From: Tribonema minus
Taxonomy: Eukaryota > Sar > Xanthophyceae > Tribonematales > Tribonemataceae
NCBI GenBank assembly: GCA_017506865.1
Contig: JAFCMP010000511.1
Coordinates: 496,001 to 560,000, forward strand
Direction: 5' to 3'
Length of the DNA: 64,000 bases
The position numbers and the translations under genes are program-made. The notes under the pieces are model-generated. The model was not told the DNA's origin. It worked only from the letters and a program-made list of their open reading frames with translations, and ran no database searches. Every line of letters begins with the position of its first letter. Within the stretch, counting starts at the first letter, position 1. This document shows, piece after piece, positions 48,632-59,790 of the stretch.

Positions 48632-50938
48632 CCTGCCTTGTTCTTTTGTTGAAGTTGAAGTTGTACAGATGAGCCAGAGAGGGGGCTGGCGCTTGCATGG
48701 CGACCGTGTTCACCACAGTCCTCCACTTGCATGCCCTGACAGCGCCTGCCACCACTAGCATTGGCAAAACCTCAGCGCAGCAGCCAATGGCAGCAACATA
48801 GACACATGGTCACCTGGTGCTTACAGAGGGGCTTATTGTGACAGCTTTGACAAGGCGGGGCTGTTGAGCGATGCGGCGGTGAAACTTGACCTCAAACTGC
48901 TGAGTGGCACAAGCGCGTTGGCAAGCTGTTTGCGGCGTTAGCCGTTGTTGCGTAGACATTACGAACGCCACCACCTGAATCACCCTTGCTGATCACTGTC
49001 AACTGATCTCGTTGCAGTGCTGCATCATGCGCACCTGCGTCACGCATCTGCGAGGCGACTCTCCAATGGTCCATAACCTGTGCTGCTGCCCTGGCCCTGC
49101 CCTCCTTACGCCCGCAGCCCGGAACGGGTGGCGCAGCTGACCGACATCACCGACCGACAGGAAGTCCTCTGCATGTACTACCTCCACGGCATGGTGGGGC
49201 AGATGGAGGAAATGGTAAGCATCACCACATATATGTTATAGGCCCCACTGTTCCAGCTGATTCTGGCTCATACTGTGCTGCGGACAGAGGTTGCAGCGAC
49301 ACACTTTCTGGCTGATCAGCTCAGCTGTCGCACGTTGAGTCACGCAACGCACTCTCCGGCTTTATCAGCTGTCACACGTTGAATGATGTCACGCGTTCCG
49401 CACAGCAACCTTGCTCGTTCTTTGATGGGCGCCGGTGCCTGCCGTATGCCGGAACGCATTCTTACCCGTGGAATGTCAACAATGAAGGCATACATCCTTA
49501 TTCCCGGAGTACATGGTGACAGTGCATAGCGCCACCACTGTGCCAGAGGTGGACAACCAAGCAGCCAAGCAGACACACGACCCATGAGAGCATGTTATTC
49601 CTAACAGAAAATGTAAAATTGGAACACGATGCTGTTGGAGGTGGCACGTCAGTGCTTAGGCATGTGCTGGGCTCTGCTCTGTCAAGTAGCCGGGAAGACA
49701 TGATTCACGTCACACATCATATTCGGTCACACACAGCACAGCAGCCCAGGTCGCTCGTCAGTGGAGCGCCGGCGCAGGCCTTCTGTCGGCACAGGGCACA
49801 ACGACGCATAAAGACTGTCAACCAGAAAGTCACAAATAAGTTGAACAAGGGCGCAGTCTGTCAATACCGTCAACATATATATATATTCGATAATGCTATG
49901 ACCTCTGCTGTCCAGCTGTATGCCTACATAGAGCCTGCAATGTCACATATCACTGCAGGCAGCAGGCACGGAGGCACTCAGTCTCGTGCAAGCGTGGCAG
50001 CTCTGCAGTATGTACACTTGAACTTGAACATCAGACCCGGTTGGCCTGCCTCGGTCTTCATGTGATACCCTACATACCCGTATCATTGCCGTATTGTGCT
50101 GACAGCAGCGCGAGATGCACAGTTTGCGCAATTCTTGCTTTCACTGCTGCGTTGTGGCCTGCCAACTTCTTGTTGTGTATGCGCATCCAATCAGCGCCTG
50201 ACCCCAAACTTAAGCTCGGGGCGGCGCACCTGCCCTACACACACAGTGCTCAACGCGCACTTCAAGCAACTGCAGCGCGCTGTTCTCGCACCGGCCGTCG
50301 ACGTAGCCATCGTGCCTCCAGTCTCACACCGCCGCTGTGCACGGCACTCTTGGTGGTACCTGGTGCAGTCAACTGCAATCAGGCGCTGCAGAAGCGCTCG
50401 TCACGCGTGTGCTCTGGATGCTGCAATCATCATTTTCGCAATGGCAGCCGACTTGTATCAGCAAAGCCAATGAAGCACATTGCCAAGTTAGGCTCAAGCG
50501 CGCAACACGCGCTGAACTCGGAGGAGCGCGTGACGCCCACGCTGCGACCCGCCGGCACTCTGACCCTAACCACCCTCACTGCGCGGGTGCTGAGCACTGT
50601 CACGCAGCACTGGGCCACGCACGACCAAACCCCAACCCGCAACTGAAAGCAATCCCAACCCCCACCCCTGCTGCTAGCCCTAACCTCAAATGCAACCTCA
50701 ACCTTGAGCCCGGCGCGGCACGCCCCCCCTGCGCACTCGCTTCGTGCGCGTTTCAGCCGTTTGTTCTATAGCTTTCACGACCAGCCTGCAGCTGACACCA
50801 GCCCCAACCCTAGCCCCACTGCTAGCCCTAACCATTGATGCAACCTCAACCTCGACCCTGGCGCCGCACGTCCCCCGTGCGCCCTCCCTCCATGCGCATT
50901 TCAGCTTTTGACTTTGCAGCTCTCACGCCAAACACACT

Positions 50939-50972
<34 letters not shown>

Positions 50973-53105
50973 TGCCACCCACCGCAGTCCGAGGAGCGCG
51001 TGATGCCCATGCTGCGCGCGGCCGGCACCCTCGTCGCGCTGGCGCGCATGCTGAGCAGCTGCCACGCGGCGCTCGGCCGCGACGCGCGCGAGCTCGGCAC
51101 CGTGTGCCTGGGCCTCGCGTGCGGCACGGAGGACTTTGCCACGTATCGCGACAAGCACGTGCCGCCGGCGGACAGGTGGGGGGGCGCCGAATCGTAAGGG
51201 TTAGGGTGGGTTTGGGTTAAGGTCAAGGTTAGCTATAGGATTAGGGTTAGGGTTAGGGTTAGAGTTAGGGTTCGGGTAAGGGTTTGGATAAGCGCTAGGT
51301 GAAGGGCTGGGGTTCGGGTCAAGGTTAGGGTTACAAAGCGATTGGCGCTGAGGGTTAGGTTTAAGGTTAGGGCCAGGGTGAGGATTGGCACTGGGTTGGG
51401 GCTGAGGTTAGGGTCAGGGTTAGGGTTACCGCGTGATCGGCGCTGAGCACTGAGCACACACTGCGCACATCTGGTGCCGGTTCATACACTGAAACATGTG
51501 ATTTGGGGTACGTGGATAAGCTTTTGTGTATCTGAAGCGGGGGGTCAAAACCGAAGCTGCAAGGGCGTCACTGACAGGGTCTTTCGGCGTGCATGACGCC
51601 CGCATGCGGCTGCTCTGTGTTCAACACATTCACCGCAGTAGGCGTGCACCAGCGCATGGGCGAGAACGACCTTTGTGCACGTCCGCAGGCCTCCGATAAA
51701 AAAAAAAAAACTCCAGACTCGGCGCGGGTAGCAGCTCCTCTGCAGCTTGACGTTGTCATGCTCGCGTGGTGCTGGCAGGCTGACAATGATGCAGAGTTTG
51801 ATATCTTGTAGGTCACCGATCGTTTTTTGGTGAGACCGGGCGTCAACTATTTTAGCAGTATCTGCTTGTGGCATCAAGCAGCCCAAGATCATCGGCAGGC
51901 TTGGCAAGCCTCAGCGGAAAGCGGACGGGCACTTGTGGCGGCTGTACTGAACCAAATTCCCTGAGCAGTGGTGGTTGTATAGTGTGTAGCTCATCAGCTG
52001 CGTTCACGCACATATCATACATACCCACGCCTGGTGTGGTTTTGAGAAGCATTTGCGTGAGTCTCAGTCATTTGATGCATGATTGCAGACAGCATACTTG
52101 AAGTCTAGCAAACTCACTGGCAGACGTGAGCAGCAAAGACCACTGACCCCAGCGCCACTCTTATGTCGGGTGTTAAACGCAGTAGAGGTAGGCATGCGAC
52201 TCTGACACGTCTGCATGCACAGCGGCCTCGCGGCGCACACCTGCGTCATCAGTGCTCAGCCCGGCCCCCGCCTCCTCCTCTACAGAAAGAGCTACTGTGA
52301 CTATGCTTGAGGCTCATTTGATCACGGCGCACACCTGTGTCGTGAAGTCCTCTGTCTCCCCCGCTCTACAGAAAGAGCCATGTACTGTGACACCATGTAG
52401 TCAAGACCGTCCATGCGCCGCCAGCAAATGCGACACGAAGACCATGCTGCTGGCACATGATCTCACAGCTTGAGCGCGTTGCTACTGTTTGCAGGGGCGT
52501 ATTTGTGGCGCTCCGGGACGCATACCTACTGGACTTGTGCCAGGACCCAGACGCCAAGCGAAGGGCGCGCCCCCTGCTGGACTTCACCAGCTTCTGCGTC
52601 AGGACCGCACGTAAATGACACAAGGTTTTCTGCCCTGCATCATCTGCAACTTCAACCTGTGCTGCACTGCACTGCGCCTTGTTACTGCCTGTCTGATGGG
52701 TTCCAGAGGTTGTTGGCGTGCTGGTGAAGCTCATGTGCGCACTGCAGGCTGTGGGGGAATCGCGCATCTACTACCGGCGCCATACAACAGCAGTTCAGGA
52801 ACTCATCATTGCATACGGGTATAGGCAGCTAAGCTTCCAGGACATGTGGATGCATGGGTAACTGCCCGCAAGAGTATGCCATGTATGCCTTTGTCAGGCG
52901 CTGCAGGTCAAGGCATTTGTTTTCACGAAGCAAGAGTATGCGCGCTGACACCATGTCGTCAGAGCCAGTGGTCTTGGAACCTGACAACCTACAGCCGGGG
53001 GTGCATGCTGCCTCCACAGCACATGATATCGAGTGGAAGACACTGACTGTACTTTTTATTAATTCTCGCTCAGGGCGCGAAAAAGCCCAGATGATCGGCA
53101 TCTAG
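45619..53105 (+). CDS. Gene B: unrecognised alpha-helical protein, 9 exons, 403 aa
   Basis: Exons: 45619-45726, 45946-46088, 46816-46942, 48225-48346, 49118-49214, 50988-51175, 52495-52610, 52707-52818, 52907-53105. All junctions have GT/AG and phases that add to 404 codons including the stop. The protein starts MALDGRQRYQMKSESDEFEI and is helical throughout, with runs such as SEAWIAMAQTLGRVASITEM, LNICLRNLVDFKAYEMKLRS, FEKGMGCMLRNAWNHVEAL and TSFCVRTAQVVGVLVKLM. I do not recognise it. The length and helix pattern recall CYRI/FAM49 (DUF1394) or BAR-type bundles, and the TSFCVR-x(2)-VVGVLV stretch resembles the C-terminal part of CYRI, but this is weak. The last 19 codons and stop are supplied by an R3 repeat, so the native C terminus may differ. 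Exons 4 and 6 have decayed duplicates nearby. Confidence 0.7.
48025..48475 (+). repeat. Decayed duplicates around gene B exon 4
   Basis: The 5' half of exon 4 with its acceptor (GGGCATGGGGTGCATGCTGC and GCGCAACGC(C/G)TGGAACCACG) recurs at 48030-48095. The 3' half with its donor (CTCGTGAACCACATCACCAC and GACAGGTCAGCTTCACCAGC) recurs at 48393-48472. Only the middle copy, 48225-48346, has both halves and an open frame. Intron words such as GACCGCGCCGCGCGTGCC are repeated at 47819-47850 and 48168-48200. Confidence 0.85.
48598..48632. repeat. (TG)n microsatellite
   Basis: About fourteen TG units in a gene B intron. Confidence 0.95.
50500..50630 (+). repeat. Decayed duplicate of gene B exon 6
   Basis: TCGGAGGAGCGCGTGACGCC, GCCGGCAC(T/C)CT and GTGCTGAGCA match exon 6 (50988-51060), but the acceptor AG and later part are lost. 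It lies 490 bp upstream of the true exon, separated by GGGTTAGG-type and GCC-repeat DNA. Confidence 0.8.
51190..51435. repeat. Degenerate TTAGGG-type array in a gene B intron
   Basis: A run of GGGTTAGGGTTAGGGTTAG with many variants (TTAAGGT, TTCGGGT, TCAGGGT) over about 245 bp, directly after exon 6 of gene B. Smaller patches occur near 3385-3400, 5706-5730, 8320-8335, 12890-12940, 22720-22735, 50640-50840, 57255-57270, 62478-62495 and 62600-62625. They are most likely telomere-derived or slippage-amplified, not true telomeres. Confidence 0.85.
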
Positions 53106-53516
53106 CTGTAAGGAATCTACATGTCGTATGACAGTCTAAAAGTGTCGCAACGACAACCACTCAAACGCCGCCGCCGCCGCTAAATGGCATCTCGGGGTCC
53201 TCCCCTACGTCCTCCTCCATGTGCCCCCCCCCCCTGGATTCTGCCTGTACTTGTGCTTTGTATTCATTCTCGCTTAGGGAGCGAAAAAGTCGAAAAAAAA
53301 GATGGTGGATGTCCTGCAGTGTGCTACCAGAATCTATATGCATCTTGTGAACACCCTGAAAGTGTCTCAATTTGCAGTGATGATCACGTCTAAATGACAT
53401 TGGCATGCTTTTACGTGTTTTGCTGATCCAAACATGCGGCCAGCGGAATGGTGGTGGGAGCGGGCGCACGCCTGCAAGTACTTTTAATTAATTCTCGCTC
53501 AGGGCGCGAAAAAGCC
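53049..53516. repeat. Cluster of three R3 repeats at the end of gene B
   Basis: Copies at 53049-53164 (best match to the one at 17121), 53250-53372 (diverged, TTCTCGCTTAGGGAGCGAAA) and 53478-53516 (only the TTAATTCTCGCTCAGGGCGC core). The first copy overlaps the last 19 codons and the stop of gene B. Confidence 0.8.
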
Positions 53517-54939
53517 CTGCAAGTACTAGTTCAAAGTGTGATTCACCTGATGTAATACACTGTTGTACTGTGCCGACATGCGTGCATGATGCATGCGCGC
53601 ACTGCTTCAAATCGACGTCAGTGCACGCATTCAGTCAAAAAAACTTCTACTTGAGGAGCAGAAACCAGCCATCTCGGCGCCAAAGCAGTGCTCACGCGGG
53701 CTCTGGCCAGCGCGCACGGGGGGCCCGCCGCCGCGGCGCGTATTTAGTCGACCCCTTGAGCAAATCAAGTGATCCTATTGAGCTTCCGCAGGCTTTCCCC
53801 GCAGGGACATCTCCAGCTCGCACAAGGACTCACAAAGCTATCTACTGGGTGAAACTCAGACGGGGTCTCCTCCGCCGCTGCCCCCGAGGCCACCTGGAGA
53901 GCGCCACCACGAGACTGCGGCGCAGCCAAGTAGGACACTGTGCATGAACCCTCCTGTGACAACCTCGCCTGCAGCGCACTAGGAAGCGCATCCCTGATCC
54001 TAGCAACCGCGCTACACTTAAGAACCGCTTCAGCTGGACCGAAGTCAATCTGCCTGCGCGCCGCAGACTCCTCTGCCATGTCCTGGATCAGCGCGCTCGT
54101 TTCGCGCCAACAACACCAAAAGCAAGCATGTACCACAGGCCATGCTTCGACTTCAAAGTGATGGCCTCAAAGCACCGCCACATGGCGTGGCTGCAGGCCG
54201 TCCGCCGCATGATGAACCCGACGAGTCGCGCTTGTCATGATCGTGCGCAGGGCAGACGCCAGCAGTCACGGCAGCGCGACAAGACTGTCAGGCCGCATCC
54301 TACGCCCCAAGTGTGTTGCAAACCAAATCCCAAATTTTAGGCCTGCAAGGGCGAGCAACATCGTCACTTCCTGTGTCTCAGATTCCGTACCTTTGAAAAG
54401 CAAAGCCTGCTCTCTTACGCTTTCACCATGATCATCATGCAAGAGGCAGCAGACTACCCAGCGCGTTCTATGTAGATCTGCTGGAAGTTCCTGCCCAAGG
54501 TGTTTGTGTAGTGCCTCCTTTGATGTCCCTGTTGCACTGCCTGGCAGCTTCTAGACCGTGACGGTTGTTGTTCTCTTGCCGAAGACCTCATGCGCTGTCA
54601 TCAGGCAGGCGATTTGGATCAACGGGCGGCTCGGTGAGCGCGCAACGTTGCCGGCAAGCCGCCACCCGCAACCGCGGTTTCCCGGGGCCCGGGGAACCGC
54701 ATATTAGCTTTTAACCCAATTTCAGCGAGTAGAGCGGGTGTATATGGCGCGCTCACATGCTGCAATTGTATAATTGCGGCGCAAGAGGCGCAACTGAGAG
54801 CGGACATGAAGGACGCCTGGTTGCCGCAGAAAGCCCACGTCGCTGGGCTCATACAGCAGACAAAGTCACTTGACTCAAAGCACAGCGACGTGCAACCTAC
54901 TGTACTACCTTGTGCAGCAAGCTTACTCCGACAAGCACC
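53517..54939. other. Between genes B and C: no gene assigned
   Basis: A minus-strand frame at 54136-53765 (MVHACFWCCWRETSALIQDM and onward, 123 codons) has an ordinary composition and a QARLSQEG-type word faintly like the QLRSQRASG region of the LINE, so it may be a retroelement remnant, but I cannot support it further. A plus-strand frame from 54807 (MKDAWLPQKAHVAGLIQQTK) runs into the gene C start in another frame. Nothing else recognised. Confidence 0.35.
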
Positions 54940-56311
54940 ATGGCGATGACTGACCTGCTGTTAGTGGCCCTTTCCAGCCCCACGACACCCACCCGTCGCC
55001 AGCAACGAGCGCGTTGCATCACTGCGGAGCCAGACGAGGGCGAGGATGCATTAGCACCACCAGCGGAGGCCTCGCACGCCTTGAAGCGCCCTCGTCGCAG
55101 CAGCTGGACTACGCGTGTGCTTTTTCTGCCTGAGGGAGAATCAGAGCAGCAGCAGCAGGGCCTGAGAGAGACGGTGCGGAAGGCCAGAGCGGATGAGCGC
55201 CAAGGCTCTCTCAAGGCAGCTCTAAGGGGGTATCAAAGCGCTCTGCTCATGGTACCTGACGAGAACGAGCTGCTGCTTAAAATAGAGGGTCTAGAAGGGC
55301 AGCTCAATAATAGCAGAACAGGTACCGCAGCCGCCTGCATGGACGTGACCAACACCACTCGACGTGACAGCGGCGATGCACACCTGCGGTTGCAGCGATG
55401 CCCCAGTGACCTGTTGGTGCACAAACTGGCATGCTCTGCGGTCAAGCGCGAGCACATCAATCGGCTCAACAGTGAGGCGAGGGACGGTGTGTCAGCTGCA
55501 GTCCTGGCACTGGTCAATTCGGGCTCGAGGGAGGCATTGACGGAGCGGCTCGGCGCGCACCGTGCGCATGCAGTGATCGAGAAGCGGCCATTCAGGTGAG
55601 CGACACTCTTTACATGTAGGCAGGTGAATGACGTGTATGCTCACTTTTCATATGCTTGCAGGTGATGAATGTATGCTCGCCGCCAAAAGCATACAAGTTG
55701 GCGTCTGTCGCAAGCCTCACAACGAGCTGTATTTTGGCTGCAAGGAGAGTGCGTCATCATGCAGGTTAGGGCAGCAAATCACATCGTGTCAGTACGGCAC
55801 AGCGCTGGCCAGCGCACTCATTTGGAAGGCGCACATCGCGGCCGTGCCTGACAAGTGTTTGCTGCCTGCTGCCTGGCAGTCTTTGTAGTAGCTTGCACCA
55901 TTGTGAGATAGGCTTGATGCGTGGTGCTGGCATTCTGTCAGATGCATGGACCTCTGCCGAAACGGCTAGCTACATGGTATGTATGCACACACGCGCATGG
56001 CACTCTCATGCTCAATTCTGCAATGTGAGTAGCCTGTGCCTCTCAGCCATGACTGTCGCTTTCACTCTTGTTCGCGAAACTCTGCAGCCCGTCAGTGCCT
56101 GAGAGCACAATGCTGCACAGGGTTGCCTGCGGACATCGGCCCTCTGAGATGCTCACGCACCCAGCGCATCAGCACTGGTGACTCACCGCGCGCTCCTTAT
56201 TTGTTCCGCACGTGCAGCAACATCAAGGAACTCAGCCACCTGGGCCTGTACCACGCGAAACTCATCAAGCTCGCCAAGCACAGCGTGCTGGAGAAGGCCG
56301 ACCTCATCTGA
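54940..56311 (+). CDS. Gene C: small protein with a helix-hairpin-helix C terminus resembling the kinesin KIF22 (Kid) tail
   Basis: Exon 1 (54940-55595) starts in a strong context (CACCATGGCG) and encodes a basic Ser/Arg region, then KARADERQGSLKAALRGYQS, a TPR-like helix pair, and LNSEARDGVSAAVLALVNSG leading into RLGAHRAHAVIEKRPF. Exon 2 (56218-56311) joins in phase and gives SNIKELSHLGLYHAKLIKLA and KADLI before the stop. The order (L-x-L-(V/L)-N-x-G, G-x-x-R-A-x-x-I-x-x-R, then L-x-x-(I/L)-G-L) is a helix-hairpin-helix like that at the end of KIF22-type kinesins. No motor domain is present. Total 249 aa. DNA binding is the family role; here it is inferred. Confidence 0.65.
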
Positions 56312-57993
56312 GGCATACATACCCTACCCACCCAGCATACCTACCCATGCTTCGGAGCCGTGACATGACCGGCACGACGTCTCTCTCGCAGTCAGATCCC
56401 CCCAGCGGCGTACGTACAGCAGTGCCGTGACGCCAGGATTCTGCCCGTGTGCACCCAAGCCAGTGCAGGGGCCCCCCGTTGCCCCCTTGCAGGGCATACC
56501 CAGTATTTCGAATGATGTGTGTGAGCAACAGCAAAGATTGTGCGTGAGCCAAGATTGAAGGACGTGTGTGAGCGACAGCAAAGATTGTGTGTGAGCCAAG
56601 ATTGTGCGTGCATCCGAGGAAGGACAACCCCCCTCCCAGTGCATCATCGGTCATGAACATTGTTGTTCATGCAAGGTCACAGGGAGGGGATGTCAAGTTC
56701 ACATTGAGCAGTAGGGTGTCATTTGCGGCATGTGACGGTGTGGTCTGTGCGTCATGTACATATATGCTCGGCTACTTCAATACAGCGTCAAGAAACGTAC
56801 TTGATGGTGAGCGGTGTCCCCCATCTCTACTTGTCTGCGCTGTTGTCAACAAAAGCGCTCTGCACGAGCGTCAGAGGAAGCCCTGCGATCTCAACTGGCA
56901 GACCAGGCTTGCATGACACGGGTGGTGCTTTGTGCCGTTGCGATCTTGTGATGCCTGCTCGCTGCAACGACGCCTGTCGTTGCTGCCATAACTGATGCAT
57001 GGCAGTGACTGCTGAGCATGTGATGTGCGCAAGACCAAGACTGAGCATCACCTCAAACAGGAAAGAAACCTCACAACTTGCCCCTGGGTATGTGCGTACC
57101 ACGGCGGTAGAGCATCAAGCTCGGACACCTTGCAGGCTGCTGATGCCTTGATGCACAAAATGGCAGTCGGTATTCTCACACAGCGTCAGCGGCGTATCAT
57201 GGAAAGTTGCAGTCAGAGTCGCTACATGAAAGCTGCTGGCCAATTCTTAGGCCCTGGTTAGGTTAGGGTTAAGAGCACATTCCACGCAAGGCCACGGTCT
57301 TGTGGCACCAGCATACCTGGTGCTGGGTGGCTCGGTTATGTCAAACCGCCAAGATGGCCAATGTGCACGTGTGTCATCTGCACTGTGTGCATGCTCCTCA
57401 CCATGGTTATGCGGCAATGCCACTGAGAGTGGGGTTCTGTGCTTCCTTCTGTGCCTGGCCAGTGCGTGCTCACACATCCCCTCCAAACATGCACCTTGTA
57501 TGTAGCAACTCACCCAGTATCACAAGTAGCACCCGGGACTTCATGACGTTAGGCACCACTGTACTCGAGAATTGGATGTGAAAGCACCTCAGCTTAGCCT
57601 CATGTAAATATGCGAAACAGCTTGTCACCTCGAACGTCTCGATGTATCAGAACCATGGTCAAACGAGGGCCTACAGCTGGATGTGCGTTTGTTCTGTCAG
57701 CACGTCGCAGAATGGATGAGCGTTGCGTGAACAAGCAGTTTATGGCATGCCCTCCCTCGTGTTCACTGACGCTGGACTGTGTCACCGACAGGAGTACCAG
57801 CAGCTACGCATATGAACAAGCAACACTCAAACATAACCAGACGCAGCAAGGAACACTAGTCCATTTTTCATGCAAATGATCCGCCTGGCTTCATCGCCTA
57901 TACGGAAGCCCTAAACTACACCCCCCCTCTATGTACACCCCCCTGCTCCCCCCCATCCCCCTCGCCGCCGCCATTGCAGCCCCCGAATCCCCT
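56312..57993. other. Convergent interval between gene C and NDUFA6
   Basis: It holds the 3' flanks of both genes. A tandem AGCAACAGCAAAGATTGTG(C/T)GTGAGCC-like word repeats at 56520-56605. Open frames of up to about 110 codons exist on both strands but show no family features. No RNA gene seen. Confidence 0.5.
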
Positions 57994-59631
57994 CTAGTGC
58001 ACCTTGTTAGCGGCGTTCCGGAAGTAAAAGTTGGTGGCCTGCGGGACCCCCTGCGCTGGCCGGTACTTGACCGTGCCCGCGCCGAGAAGCCGCATGAGAT
58101 GCGTCCGTTGCTTGAACTGCAGCACCGTCTCCTCCAGCTCCATGTACCCCTTGCTCACGACGATCTTGATGACCTCAGGGTCCTGCAAGTGCCCGTTCTT
58201 GCGGAACAGCTCGTTGACCTTGCGCCGCGCCTAGCATAACGGTAGGTATGGTATGGCACAGTGAGCATCATCAGCAGGGGGGGTAGGTAGGGTATCGCAC
58301 AATGCGCAGCAGCAGCAGCGGCAGGTAGAGTATACCGCAATGAGCATCGCTCGCGCGCAGGGTGCCAGAGAGAGCAACCAGATCACTGCAGGACGCCTTG
58401 TGATAACACTGTGAACGCCTACAGTGTGTATGCCACCACCGTGTGAGCGAAAGCGGACATCCACAACTGTGCTTCCATCCCCATGCATAAACCAGATGAA
58501 TAATGTATGTGCCTGCCCTCGTACTGCAGGTTGTGCGCCTGATGCTGTAAATGCCTCAGCAGCACTGAGTCCACAATGGCCGTTACAAACGTGAGTTGTC
58601 ATAGGACTGGCGCCCCTTGATGACATGCTCAGGCAACCCCGTAACGCTGCTGTTCAGTTGTTCAAGCAACTACTTCAAATGTCTGCCACTAGAGCTGCAA
58701 TTCCGAGCCGAAGCGGCATCACTTGTTGATGGAGTCGCAGTCAGCGTGATGGCTCAGATGACCAGACCAGACTGACGATAAAGCCACAAATTACTGCCTG
58801 CAATTGATTATTAGGGTGTACCATGAAACGGTTGATCTCAAACCTATACACGTGCCATATGCCTCCACGAACGGGACGTCAGCTGCCTCTGCCCCCTGGC
58901 TTGTGCATGCTTGGGGGCTGTGCACAATCATGCATCAGAAGTTCATACGCGTCCGCCATAAAACGGAACGTCAGCTGCCTCTGCCCACTGGCTCATGCGT
59001 GCTCTGGGCCGTGGGCAATCATGTATGAGAAGTTCAAGTGGTCCTAACCCTGAGCGCGAGCCCCCAGGTCCCTCTGGCAAGGCATCTTTGGCTTTTTGTC
59101 GCTGCCACGCTCGCATTTAAGCGAATGAATGAACAGCAAGAGCAGCTATGTGCTGTTCATCGGGCCCGCGGGCTGAGCAGCACTCAACGCTGCTGAACGT
59201 GGGTCGATCACTGTAGAGGTACAAGCGCGGGCTGAGCAGCACTAAACGCTGCTGAACTTGGGTCGATCGCTGTAGAGGTACAAGGCCACCTGCAGCACAC
59301 AAACTTAACCAGTTACCTGATATATGTCATGGCACCTTTGTGCAAATTGCTGCAAAAATGTGAATTTGTCTGAAATGTACAAATTCACATTTTTGCAGCA
59401 AGTTTTTCGTGTGAGACCGCATTAGTCTAGGCCAGCAGTGCTGCAAGCATACAACGAGCACAAGATGGTGGGGCTCACCACTGCAGGGTCCATGTCGACA
59501 TCGTAGATAGTCAACACCCGTGGAATTTCCCTGCAGATGCTGCGGTAGAGGTCCATGATGGGGGCCGTGCTGCCTCCCAAGAAACCGCCACCACTCTTGA
59601 AAATCGCATTTCGCAAGCCCTGCGCCACCAT
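57994..59631 (-). CDS. NDUFA6: NADH dehydrogenase (complex I) accessory subunit NDUFA6 / B14, LYR family
   Basis: Exon 1 (59631-59479) encodes MVAQGLRNAIFKSGGGFLGG, then STAPIMDLYRSICREIPRVL and IYDVDMDPAV, with the LYR tripeptide at residues 28-30. Exon 2 (58230-57994) gives ARRKVNELFRKNGHLQDPEV, then MELEETVLQFKQRTHLMRLL, and ends NAANKVH. MELEET-x5-KQRTH-x-MR is diagnostic of NDUFA6. The 129 aa length is normal. The subunit sits on the matrix arm of mitochondrial complex I and binds acyl carrier protein. Introns are GT-AG, phase 0. Both introns' edges are clean, and the 1.25-kb intron holds two tandem duplications and a perfect hairpin. Confidence 0.93.
58868..59290. repeat. Two separate tandem duplications in the NDUFA6 intron
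   Basis: First pair: ACGTCAGCTGCCTCTGCCC units at 58873-58945 and 58967-59038. Second pair: GGGCTGAGCAGCACT(C/A)AACG with CTGCTGAAC and GGTCGATC(A/G)CTGTAGAGG at about 59168-59226 and 59229-59284. No exon sequence is included. Confidence 0.85.
59347..59401. repeat. Perfect 23-bp hairpin with 9-nt loop in the NDUFA6 intron
   Basis: TTGCTGCAAAAATGTGAATT plus TGT (59347-59369) is exactly complementary to 59379-59401, with CTGAAATGT between. It could be a small foldback element or an intronic RNA hairpin. No flanking target duplication was recognised. Confidence 0.85.
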
Positions 59632-59790
59632 CCTCTCCTCCCCGCTGTGCAAAAGCAGTGTAGGCCCTGAAGTACACCCTCTGTACACCTGGTACTTGAA
59701 GTGTACTACAAACTTCAAGCACGTTTTCGTCGCGTCAAGGTTGCGCCCACGCGGCGCTCATCAGTCGAAAGGCGGGGTCATCAAGCTGCG
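59632..59790. promoter_or_regulatory. Bidirectional promoter region of NDUFA6 and the PH-START gene
   Basis: Only 159 bp separate the two ATG codons, which point away from each other, so the promoters and 5' UTRs must overlap or be very short. No TATA box was recognised. An upstream 5' UTR intron for either gene cannot be excluded. Confidence 0.65.

Noticed and set aside
53040-53105. Diacylglycerol kinase-like entry (VLFINSRSG) in gene B
   Set aside because: The peptide comes from a dispersed repeat and nothing of the kinase domain follows.
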